From NCBI GenBank assembly GCA_031371425.1, contig JANMJO010000164.1, positions 1 to 16,634 on the forward strand: a stretch of DNA of 16,634 nucleotides, given 5' to 3'. The notes beneath the pieces are model-generated. The model had not been told where the DNA came from. It saw only the letters and a program-made list of their open reading frames with translations, and did no database searches. This document shows, piece after piece, positions 1-6,785 of the stretch (within the stretch, counting starts at the first letter, position 1; every line of letters starts with the position of its first letter). The stretch is from JAFMIX01 sp031371425 (lineage in GTDB: Bacteria; Verrucomicrobiota; Verrucomicrobiia; Limisphaerales; JAFMIX01). The position numbers and the translations under genes were made by a program.

Positions 1-2
1 CG

Positions 3-359
3 CTGGCCGCGCTGATGAAAACCAACGCGGAGTTGTCCACCCTGCTGCGTGGCCCCGGCACGAACGCGGTTTCCATCTCGGAGATTCGCACGCGGATGCT
101 CGCCGGAAATCCCGAGGCGCTCGGTAAGTTCAACGAGATGGTCGGCGGTTTGGTCAGCGGAAAGTTATCCGTGGATGACATCCGCCGCGAAGCCAAGTCG
201 GCGGCGGAGCAACTGCGGGAATTGAAGCGCGAGCTTGGCCCGGAAGCCGCCGGATCATTCGACGGCTACCTGGGCTTACTGGACGATTTTCTCAAGGAGA
301 CTTCCCCGGCGACAACGAACGCTCCCGGTGCGGCGCAGCGCAAGACGGCAGTTCATTGA
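3..359 (+). CDS. Hypothetical protein, 5' end outside the window
   Basis: I do not recognise this gene. The frame is open from the left edge, and the first ATG at 15 has no Shine-Dalgarno sequence before it, so the true start is probably upstream and this is the C-terminal 118 or so residues. The visible part looks soluble and mostly helical. It has charged stretches such as 'DDIRREAKSAAEQLRELKREL' in the middle that could form a short coiled coil, and a Pro/Thr/Ala-rich tail ('ETSPATTNAPGAAQRK') that is probably disordered. No catalytic motif, signal peptide or membrane segment is visible. The stop lies 3 bp from the stop of the convergent lipoprotein gene, so neither gene has room for its own terminator between them. 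Confidence 0.6.
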   Translation: MAALMKTNAELSTLLRGPGTNAVSISEIRTRMLAGNPEALGKFNEMVGGLVSGKLSVDDIRREAKSAAEQLRELKRELGPEAAGSFDGYLGLLDDFLKETSPATTNAPGAAQRKTAVH

Positions 360-362
360 ACT

Positions 363-905
363 TCACACCGGGCCGCGCCCGACGAGGTTCACAAAACGTT
401 GGGCGCGGTCACGCACGGTCGGGCCGAGGCGCGCGGGCTGGAAACCGCGGCTGGCGTAGTAGGTGTAGCGGGTGTTCCAGAGCACATACATATCGAAGTC
501 CGAAGGCTCGCGCCGGGCGTGCTGCTTGAACTGGGTGTAGAGGCTGAGCCAATGCCGCCGGGCGACTTCCAAAGACGTTTCTGGATCGTGATAGCGCAGT
601 GAGCTGCTGTAGTGCCGCCAAACGGAGGGCATGATTTGATAGCGGCTGATTTCTCCGAGACCGCCAATCTCACGGTCGTCGTTGCCCGTCTCGATCATGC
701 CGAGCGCGAACTGGCGGCGCTTGTCCAACAGGATGGGATTGGGGGGCGTTGCCTGGCGCGAATGGATGACAGCGGCGACGGGCGGAGAAGATTGAGGCTT
801 GGGCTGCGGGATGACGGAACAGGCGTTGAGGATGGCCAGCAACGCGACGCTCGCTCCAAGCATCGCCGGGGCGACGAGGGATAATCCGAACTTTTTTTTC
901 ATCAT
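363..905 (-). CDS. Small lipoprotein with a lysozyme-like (SLT-type transglycosylase) domain
   Basis: Probably a periplasmic cell-wall enzyme. The N-terminus 'MMKKKFGLSLVAPAM' is a basic lipoprotein signal, followed by a hydrophobic stretch ending in 'ILNAC'; Cys29 is the likely lipidated residue. A Pro/Ser-rich linker runs to about residue 57. Residues 62-96 then fit the start of a lysozyme-like fold: 'FALGMIETGNDD' places a glutamate (Glu72) where SLT transglycosylases carry the catalytic acid, followed by 'GEISRYQIMPSVW', the counterpart of the 'GlmQimPsTw' motif. 'YVLWNTRYTYYASRG' near residues 140-155 resembles the later tyrosine-rich 'aYNaG' segment. At 180 residues it is a minimal single-domain form. 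The start could be either of two adjacent ATGs; no clear ribosome binding site is seen. Enzyme activity is inferred from the motif only. Confidence 0.65.
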   Translation of the reverse strand: MMKKKFGLSLVAPAMLGASVALLAILNACSVIPQPKPQSSPPVAAVIHSRQATPPNPILLDKRRQFALGMIETGNDDREIGGLGEISRYQIMPSVWRHYSSSLRYHDPETSLEVARRHWLSLYTQFKQHARREPSDFDMYVLWNTRYTYYASRGFQPARLGPTVRDRAQRFVNLVGRGPV

Positions 906-1333
906 GTTTCATCGGCTGGTGCAGCCAATAAACGCACATCGTAGCAGGTTTTGGCGTGTAGAATCAACGGGTCGGCCTGGCGAGTTATTCACAGGAAACT
1001 CACAGCCTGCCTGCGGATTTAACGGGCGGGGATACCTTGAAGCGGAACGGGATAAACTTGAAGTAATCTAGGCCGCTCGTTCGGATAAGCGGAGGTTGCG
1101 TCCGATTTCCAAGTCGTCAGCGGGGGAGACAACCTAAATTCTGAAGTGGAAAAACGTCAAGCCAGATACGTCGCCTCGCGACACCATCTTGGAATTGCGG
1201 CATTTGGACTGTGCAGGGAGTCAATGATTGCTTGCCTCAATCACTCTAGCGATTAGTCCTCCCCTAGTTCTGAACTCCATTTTCTCCGAAAAAATCTTTG
1301 CCCCTAACTCAAAAACTGATAACAGATAAAAAT
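906..1333. other. Intergenic stretch without a convincing gene
   Basis: About 430 bases between divergent genes. No ORF with family signatures was found. Base composition drops toward AT from about 1140 onward, matching the downstream gene. A weak stem (TGATTG at 1225-1230 with CAATCA at 1238-1243) is visible, but it is short and lacks a T-run. Promoters for both flanking genes should lie here, but I cannot place them with confidence. Confidence 0.4.
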
Positions 1334-1795
1334 ATGAAAGAGAAAATCTTAATGCTGTTAGCGAGTCTCACCGCTTTAACCAATTGTTTCGGGCAAGACA
1401 TTGTGACGGAACTAAAATCCAACGGTTTGGATAAACCCGCCATTGTGGAACAGGTTCTTGAACGGAATTGGGCTGTATCAGCAACTAACAATCCCCAGAT
1501 CGTCCAATTGGAACACCAGATTGTTGTCTTGGCTGCCAAGTTGGACATTGAATCTAAACGAATCCGTTCCAAGCAAGAATTGGTATATGCCAATCCGGAT
1601 AGTAAGGCTCAACATGATTATGTGGCGGGCAATAGTAAAACAGGTGTGTCGCCATTCTACGAAGATTCTGCAATGTTATCCGGTTTGCAGGAACAAATTA
1701 CAACTTGTAAAAAAACAATCGCTTACAAAAAACTTCTTTTTTTAAATGCTTCACGCCCGGCAGTTACAAAGTTTGTGGATTCCAAATTGAAGTAA
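1334..1795 (+). CDS. Small secreted protein of unknown function in an AT-rich patch
   Basis: I do not recognise this protein. An in-frame TTG at 1298 would give a longer product, but the ATG at 1334 begins a clean signal peptide ('MKEKILMLLASLTALTNCFG', likely cleaved just after), so it is preferred, giving 153 residues. The mature part contains a helical segment with heptad-like spacing ('QIVQLEHQIVVLAAKLDIES'), a short linker and a Lys-rich C-terminal helix, so a small coiled-coil periplasmic or exported protein is likely. No catalytic motif is seen. The DNA is roughly 40% GC by eye, with many A/T-ending codons and runs of A and T, unlike the surrounding GC-rich genes. This suggests recent acquisition or weak selection on codon use. 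It stands alone, convergent with dxs. Confidence 0.55.
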   Translation: MKEKILMLLASLTALTNCFGQDIVTELKSNGLDKPAIVEQVLERNWAVSATNNPQIVQLEHQIVVLAAKLDIESKRIRSKQELVYANPDSKAQHDYVAGNSKTGVSPFYEDSAMLSGLQEQITTCKKTIAYKKLLFLNASRPAVTKFVDSKLK

Positions 1796-1897
1796 GCTTC
1801 TTTCAGATGGCGAGTGTTTCCGGCGACATAAAATGTTGAATCATTCGCGGATTGCCCGATGAATCTGTGTCTTGGTTGCGACTGCGTCGTTCTATTC

Positions 1898-3886
1898 TCA
1901 CGCCACCTCAACCAACTTAGCGGCCATTGCCGGAGCTTCCCCGAACTGCGCCTTGACCTTGGCCACGGTGTTCTCGACGGACAGGCCGTATTTGCGGCGG
2001 AGTTCGTCCTGCGTGGAGGCGTGTTCGATGAATAGATCGGGCCAGCCGATGCGCACCACGGGCGTGCTGATGGATTTCTCGCTGAAGAGTTCCAGCACGG
2101 ATGAGCCGTAGCCGCCCATGAGCGCGTGGTCTTCGAGCGTCACAACCACATCGGCGGCTTTGCCGAAAAATTCGTGCGTGCCGGCGTCCAGCGGCTTGGT
2201 GAAGCGCGGGTTGATGAGCGCGACATCGTAGCCTTCGGTCGCGAGTTGCGCGGCGGCCTTGCGGGCGATGGAGTTCATCGCGCCGAGACCGAAGATGGCG
2301 ACTTTGCGTTTGCCGTTGCTGGCGAAGTTTTGTTGCACTTCGGCTTTGCCGATGGCGAGGAGCTGGGGTTGGTCTTTCACGGGCACGCCTTCGGCAGCGC
2401 CGCGCGGGTAGCGGATGAACGCGGGATGGTTCTGGTGCGTGGCGGTGAACATCATGTCGGCGAGTTCATCCTCGTTGGCGGGGGCCATGGCGACGACGTT
2501 CGGCAAGCAGCGCAAATACGCGATGTCGAACAGGCCGTGGTGCGTGGGGCCGTCGTTGGCGGAGAGGCCGGAGCGGTCCATGCAGAAAATCACGGGCAAG
2601 TCCTGCAAACAAACGTCGTGGTGGATGCAGTCGTAGGCGCGTTGCAGGAAGCTGGAGTAGATCGCGCAGACGGGATGGAAACCCATCGTCGCCATGCCGG
2701 CGGCGAAAATGACGGCGTGTTCCTCGGCGATGCCCACGTCGTAGTAGCGTTCGGGCATGGCTTTTTCCAGATGCTTGAGGCCGGTGCCGCTGGGCATCGC
2801 GGCGGTGATGCCGACGACGCTGCTGTCTTTCTGGCAGAGCTTGACCATGGTCTGGCCGAACACGTCCTGATACATCGGCGGCGTGCCGGGTTTCGCGGGT
2901 GCGGAGTTGCCGGTGGCGACGTCGTAAGGCCCGGTGCCGTGAAATTTCTCCGGTGATTTGATGGCGGCCTCGTAGCCCTTGCCCTTCTTTGTGAGGACGT
3001 GAATGACGATGGGGTGATCGCAGGTCTTGGCAAATTCCAGCGTGCTGATGAGCAGCGGGAGGTCGTGGCCATCTATGGGTCCGAGATAACGCACGCCCAT
3101 CTCCTCGAACAACACGGGCGAGCCGTGACCGCCCCGGCCATCCATGTCCATGGGGCTGCCGACGGGCTGGAGGCTGACGGCGTTGACCGCGCCTTTGAAG
3201 CCTTCCTCGGCTTTGTGCGCGAGGCGCAGGGCGAGTTCGCCCTTGGGCAGGCGCTTGATGAAAGACTCGAACTCCTTCGACAATTTGTTGTAGCTGGGGT
3301 TCGTGATGAGTTTGTTGAGGTAGGTAGAAATCGCGCCGACGTTCTTGGCGATGCTCCACTCGTTGTCGTTGAGGATGCCGATGAATTTCTTGGTCGTGTG
3401 GCTGATGTTGTTCAGCGCCTCGAAGGAAATGCCGTTGGTCAACGCCGCGTCGCCGAAGATGCAAACGATATTTTCATCGCTCTTCTTCTGGTCGCGCGCC
3501 GCGCACATACCGAGCGCGGCGGACATCGAGGTGCCGGCGTGCCCTGCGCCGAAGCTATCGTGCGCGCTTTCCGTGCGGAGCGCGAAGCCGTTCAAGCCCC
3601 CCGACTGGCGGATGGTGCGGAAGCGATCCTTGCGCCCGGTCAGCAGCTTGTGGACATAGACCTGATGGCTCACGTCCCAGACAAATTTATCTTTCGGCGT
3701 GGTGAAAACGTGGTGCAGCGCGATGGTCAACTCCACGACGCCGAGGTTGGGGCCGAGGTGGCCTCCGCCTTTGGCGAGGCCGTCAATCAGCTCATGGCGA
3801 ATTTCCTCGGCCAGAGTTTGCAGTTGCGTCAGCGTGAGTTTCTTCACGTGTTCCGGTCCGTCCACCATTTCGAGATAATGACTCAT
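1898..3886 (-). CDS. dxs: 1-deoxy-D-xylulose-5-phosphate synthase
   Basis: Condenses pyruvate and glyceraldehyde 3-phosphate to DXP with thiamine diphosphate, the first step of the MEP isoprenoid pathway; cytoplasmic. The 662-residue length is close to the family norm. Visible family motifs: 'GGHLGPNLGVVELTIALH' (His43), 'DVSHQVYVHKLLTGR' (His74), 'GHAGTSMSAALG', the ThDP-Mg motif 'GDAALTNG' at 145 with 'NDN' at 173-175, 'GIAEEHAV' carrying the catalytic Glu388, and 'DGPTHHG' (His449). Several positions differ from E. coli-type enzymes (GDG to GDA, DVGHQ to DVSHQ, GHSSTS to GHAGTS), and residues about 236-258 carry an extra Gly/Met/Asp-rich stretch before 'LFEEMGVRYLGPIDGHD'. The gene lies 4 bp after xseB, with a ribosome binding site inside the xseB end, so the two are surely co-transcribed. 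Confidence 0.97.
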   Translation of the reverse strand: MSHYLEMVDGPEHVKKLTLTQLQTLAEEIRHELIDGLAKGGGHLGPNLGVVELTIALHHVFTTPKDKFVWDVSHQVYVHKLLTGRKDRFRTIRQSGGLNGFALRTESAHDSFGAGHAGTSMSAALGMCAARDQKKSDENIVCIFGDAALTNGISFEALNNISHTTKKFIGILNDNEWSIAKNVGAISTYLNKLITNPSYNKLSKEFESFIKRLPKGELALRLAHKAEEGFKGAVNAVSLQPVGSPMDMDGRGGHGSPVLFEEMGVRYLGPIDGHDLPLLISTLEFAKTCDHPIVIHVLTKKGKGYEAAIKSPEKFHGTGPYDVATGNSAPAKPGTPPMYQDVFGQTMVKLCQKDSSVVGITAAMPSGTGLKHLEKAMPERYYDVGIAEEHAVIFAAGMATMGFHPVCAIYSSFLQRAYDCIHHDVCLQDLPVIFCMDRSGLSANDGPTHHGLFDIAYLRCLPNVVAMAPANEDELADMMFTATHQNHPAFIRYPRGAAEGVPVKDQPQLLAIGKAEVQQNFASNGKRKVAIFGLGAMNSIARKAAAQLATEGYDVALINPRFTKPLDAGTHEFFGKAADVVVTLEDHALMGGYGSSVLELFSEKSISTPVVRIGWPDLFIEHASTQDELRRKYGLSVENTVAKVKAQFGEAPAMAAKLVEVA

Positions 3887-3890
3887 AAAT

Positions 3891-4163
3891 TTATTCCTCG
3901 GTCAGATCAGCGGTCAGCGGCTTGAGCTTCAATTCGCCCGCCGCAGTTTTCTCCAGTTGCGAAATCTTCAAATCGGCCTCGGCGAGCTTCGCCTGGCACG
4001 CCTGCGCCAGCTTCACGCCCTCCTCGTAACGCTGGATGAGCGTCTCCAGCGGCAAATCATCGGCTTCCATCGCTTCCACGACGGCTTCGAGTTTCTGGAG
4101 CGCCTCCTCAAACGGCAGACTGGCTTTGGCTGCGACGTCCGCAGCCTTGGCTGGTTTCGACAT
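3891..4163 (-). CDS. xseB: Exodeoxyribonuclease VII small subunit
   Basis: Partner of XseA in exonuclease VII, which degrades single-stranded DNA in both directions to short oligonucleotides. At 90 residues it is slightly longer than the usual 70-80 because of an Ala/Lys-rich N-terminal lead. The family pattern is clear: 'LPFEEALQKLEAVVEAMEADDLPLE', then 'LIQRYEEGVKLAQACQAKL', then 'LKISQLEK', two helices that form a coiled-coil hairpin. It is followed after 4 bp by dxs, a neighbour pairing common in bacteria. The large-subunit gene lies about 2.6 kb away on the same strand, beyond an oppositely oriented gene. No Shine-Dalgarno sequence precedes the ATG; the divergent promoter region shared with the secreted nuclease gene is only about 117 bp. 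Confidence 0.95.
   Translation of the reverse strand: MSKPAKAADVAAKASLPFEEALQKLEAVVEAMEADDLPLETLIQRYEEGVKLAQACQAKLAEADLKISQLEKTAAGELKLKPLTADLTEE
3894..3899 (-). promoter_or_regulatory. Ribosome binding site of dxs inside the xseB end
   Basis: On the minus strand the last two sense codons of xseB read GAGGAA, a strong Shine-Dalgarno sequence 7 nt before the dxs ATG. Translation of dxs is therefore probably coupled to xseB. Few other genes in the window have such a clear site. Confidence 0.7.
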
Positions 4164-4267
4164 GGGCAGAAACTAGGCAAAACCGCCCCGCTCGTCCAGC
4201 TTCGAGTCTCCAAAAAGGCGGAAGAGGACATTGCCATTCCGCCACGAGTGACATAGCTTCATCCGAC

Positions 4268-4273
4268 AAAGGA
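4268..4273 (+). promoter_or_regulatory. Ribosome binding site that fixes the start of the secreted nuclease
   Basis: AAAGGA lies 7 nt before the ATG at 4281. An in-frame TTG at 4275 would be only 1 nt from it, too close for initiation, so the ATG is the start. Confidence 0.65.
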
Positions 4274-4280
4274 TTTGACG

Positions 4281-6737
4281 ATGTATCAACTGTTCTCTCG
4301 CCGGATGGCCCCCGCATACCTATCGCTCGCCCTGTTTTGCACATTGACCACGCAGTCCTTGGCCCAGAGCAACGTCACCGTCCGCATCATGGCCGCCAAC
4401 CTGAACGGCAATACCCAGAGCATCCTGCCATTCGAAATTGATATTTACAAAGGCCTCAAGCCCGACGTCGTCTGCATCCAGGAATTCAACTACAACAACA
4501 ACACCGCCGCCGATTTCCGCGCTTTGATTGACGACGCTTTCGGCACGAACTTCAGCTACTACCGCGAGTCTGGCGGGCTGCAGATTCCCAACGGCATCAT
4601 CAGCCGCTACCCCATCATCAGCTCCGGGCGCTGGGCGGACACGCAGGTCTCCAACCGCGGCTTCGCCTGGGCGCGCATTGACCTGCCCGGTAGCAACGAC
4701 CTCTACGCCGTGAGCGTCCACCTGCTCACCAGCAGCTCCGGCAACCGCGCCACCGAAGCCAACAACCTCAAGACTCTCATCCTCGCCAACTTTCCCGCCA
4801 ATGCCTGGATCGTCATCGGCGGCGACTTCAACACCACCGCCCGCATCGAAACCGCCATCACCACTCTCGCCAGCCTCTGCCCCGATTCCCCCATCCCCAC
4901 CGATGCCGAGTCCGGCGGCAACTTCAACAGCAACGCCAACCGCAACAACCCCTACGACTATGTCCTCGCCAGCCGCTCAATGACGAACTACCTCACCAAC
5001 GTCGTCTTCGCGTCCCACAGTTTCTCCAAAGGCCTCGTCTTCGACTCCCGCGTTTACACCCCGCTCTCCGACGTCAGCCCCATCGTCCTCGGCGATTCCG
5101 GACAAGGCCAGCACATGGCCGTCCTCAAGGATTTTTCCATCCCCGCCGGCGGCAGCAACGCCCCCGTCGCGCCCGTCATCAACACCCAGCCGCAAAACCA
5201 GACCATCGCCGTCGGCGCCACCGCCAGCTTCAACGTCGCCGCCGCCGGCACCACACCGCTCGCCTACCAATGGCGCTTCAACGGCACGAACATTCCCGGC
5301 GCGCAGACCAACCTCTATTCCATCCCCAACTCGCAAACCACCAACAACGGCGGCTACACCATCGTGATCACCAACTCCGTCGGCAGCATCACGAGCAGCA
5401 TCGCCACACTCACCGTCAGTAACGTCGCCCCCACCATCACCACCAACCCCGCCGCGCTCGCCGTGTTCACCGGCGAGACCGTTGTCTTCAGCGTCACCGC
5501 CGCCGGCACCGCGCCGCTCGCCTACCAATGGCGCTTCAACGGCACCAACGTCGCCGCCGCCACCAATAACGACTACAGCTTCAACAACGCCCAGACCAAC
5601 CACGCCGGCAACTACACCGTCGTCGTCACCAACAGCGTCGGCAGCGTCACCAGCGCCATCGCCGCCCTCACCGTCAGCAACGCAGCACCCGTCATCCTCA
5701 CCAACCCCGCCTCGCTCACCGTCACCGTGGGCGGCACAGCGAACTTCACCGTCACCGCCGATGGCGCGACGCCGCTCGAATACCAGTGGCGTTTCAACGG
5801 CGCGGACATCGCCGGCGAGACCACCACGAGCTACTCCCTCACCAATGCGCAGACCACCAACGCCGGCAACTACACCATCGTCGTCACCAACAACGCCGGC
5901 GCCATCACCAGCGCCGTGGCGGTGCTGACGGTGAATACCGCCATCGCCGGGACGGCAACGAACGTGGTCATCAGCCAGATTTACGGCGGGGGAGGCTTTT
6001 CCGGTGCGAGCTACAAAAATGATTTTGTGGAACTGTTCAACCCTACTGCCGTTGCCGTGAACATCAGCGGGTGGTCAATCCAATATGCCGGAGCGACGGG
6101 GACAAGTTGGACTGTTGGAAATCTGAGCGGAACAATTCAATCCTACCGTTATTATCTGATTCAAATGACGTCAGATGGAACGGGCGGCGTAACCATTCCA
6201 ATTGCCGAGTCAACCAACAGTATCAATTGCGGCGCCACCGCCGGGAAATTCGCTCTAGTTTCAAATCAAACCGCCCTCACAGGCAGCAACCCCGCCGGCA
6301 ACGCCGCGATTGTGGACCTCGTCGGTTACGGCGGAACGGCCAGCAGCTTTGAAGGCAGCGCTCCCGCAGTCGGCGGCAGCAGTGGCAACACATCTTCCGT
6401 AATCCGCAAGAACGGCGGTCTCACCGACTCCAACAGCAACACCAACGACTTCACCACCGCCGCGCCGCCCACGCCCCGCAACTCCGCCTCACCCGCCAAT
6501 CCCCCCAGCAACCCGCCCGCCGCCGTTGCGGCGGACATCACCGCGCTGGTTTACAGCGGCAGCCAGTTCCAGTTCACCGCCACTGGCACGACCAGCTCCA
6601 ACTACATCGTGCAAGCGTGCAGCAATTTGAGCCTCACCAACTGGGTTTCACTCTCCACCAACGCCTCGCCCTTCACCTACACCAACCTCGCGGCGAACAC
6701 ATTCACGCAACGGTTCTACCGGGTGAAATTGAAGTAG
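4281..6737 (+). CDS. Secreted EEP-family nuclease/phosphatase with three Ig-like domains and a lamin-tail domain
   Basis: 818 residues, exported: the signal peptide ends near 'TTQSLAQS' (residue 30). Residues 33-287 form an endonuclease/exonuclease/phosphatase domain with its metal and catalytic set visible: Asn40, Glu68 ('CIQE'), His147 ('VSVHL'), Asp182 and Asn184 ('GGDFN'), Asp226 ('PYDYVLAS') and His278 ('GQHMAV'). Three Ig-like repeats follow, starting near 294, 383 and 468, each with 'YQWRFNG' and 'T..G.YT(I/V)V(V/I)TN'. Residues 562-734 are a lamin-tail domain beginning 'ISQIYGGGGFSGASYKNDF', a motif also found in the ExeM/Xds type of extracellular DNases. The last 65 residues are a beta-rich tail ending 'RFYRVKLK', common on exported Verrucomicrobia proteins. 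Extracellular or surface nucleic-acid degradation is the likely role; a phospholipid or phosphoester substrate cannot be excluded. It lies opposite to both flanking xse genes. Confidence 0.88.
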   Translation: MYQLFSRRMAPAYLSLALFCTLTTQSLAQSNVTVRIMAANLNGNTQSILPFEIDIYKGLKPDVVCIQEFNYNNNTAADFRALIDDAFGTNFSYYRESGGLQIPNGIISRYPIISSGRWADTQVSNRGFAWARIDLPGSNDLYAVSVHLLTSSSGNRATEANNLKTLILANFPANAWIVIGGDFNTTARIETAITTLASLCPDSPIPTDAESGGNFNSNANRNNPYDYVLASRSMTNYLTNVVFASHSFSKGLVFDSRVYTPLSDVSPIVLGDSGQGQHMAVLKDFSIPAGGSNAPVAPVINTQPQNQTIAVGATASFNVAAAGTTPLAYQWRFNGTNIPGAQTNLYSIPNSQTTNNGGYTIVITNSVGSITSSIATLTVSNVAPTITTNPAALAVFTGETVVFSVTAAGTAPLAYQWRFNGTNVAAATNNDYSFNNAQTNHAGNYTVVVTNSVGSVTSAIAALTVSNAAPVILTNPASLTVTVGGTANFTVTADGATPLEYQWRFNGADIAGETTTSYSLTNAQTTNAGNYTIVVTNNAGAITSAVAVLTVNTAIAGTATNVVISQIYGGGGFSGASYKNDFVELFNPTAVAVNISGWSIQYAGATGTSWTVGNLSGTIQSYRYYLIQMTSDGTGGVTIPIAESTNSINCGATAGKFALVSNQTALTGSNPAGNAAIVDLVGYGGTASSFEGSAPAVGGSSGNTSSVIRKNGGLTDSNSNTNDFTTAAPPTPRNSASPANPPSNPPAAVAADITALVYSGSQFQFTATGTTSSNYIVQACSNLSLTNWVSLSTNASPFTYTNLAANTFTQRFYRVKLK

Positions 6738-6785
6738 CCCCCCGAAATCCAATCTGCAAATCGGCGGAATCTGCGGATCACCAGT

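Noticed and set aside
1225..1243. A terminator or regulatory hairpin before the small secreted protein
   Set aside because: The stem is only 6 bp with a 7-nt loop, and no T-run follows.
1298..1333. A TTG start for the small secreted protein
   Set aside because: The ATG at 1334 gives a proper signal peptide directly at the N-terminus; the longer form would bury it behind polar residues.
2126..3925. Long open frames on the plus strand (276 and 308 codons)
   Set aside because: They lie wholly antisense to dxs and give Ala/Gly/Val/His-rich products without family motifs; typical shadow frames of a GC-rich gene.
5160..5935. Possible DNA tandem repeat or CRISPR-like array
   Set aside because: The periodicity is that of three Ig-like protein domains (about 255-267 bp); the units diverge at codon level and have no direct-repeat/spacer structure.
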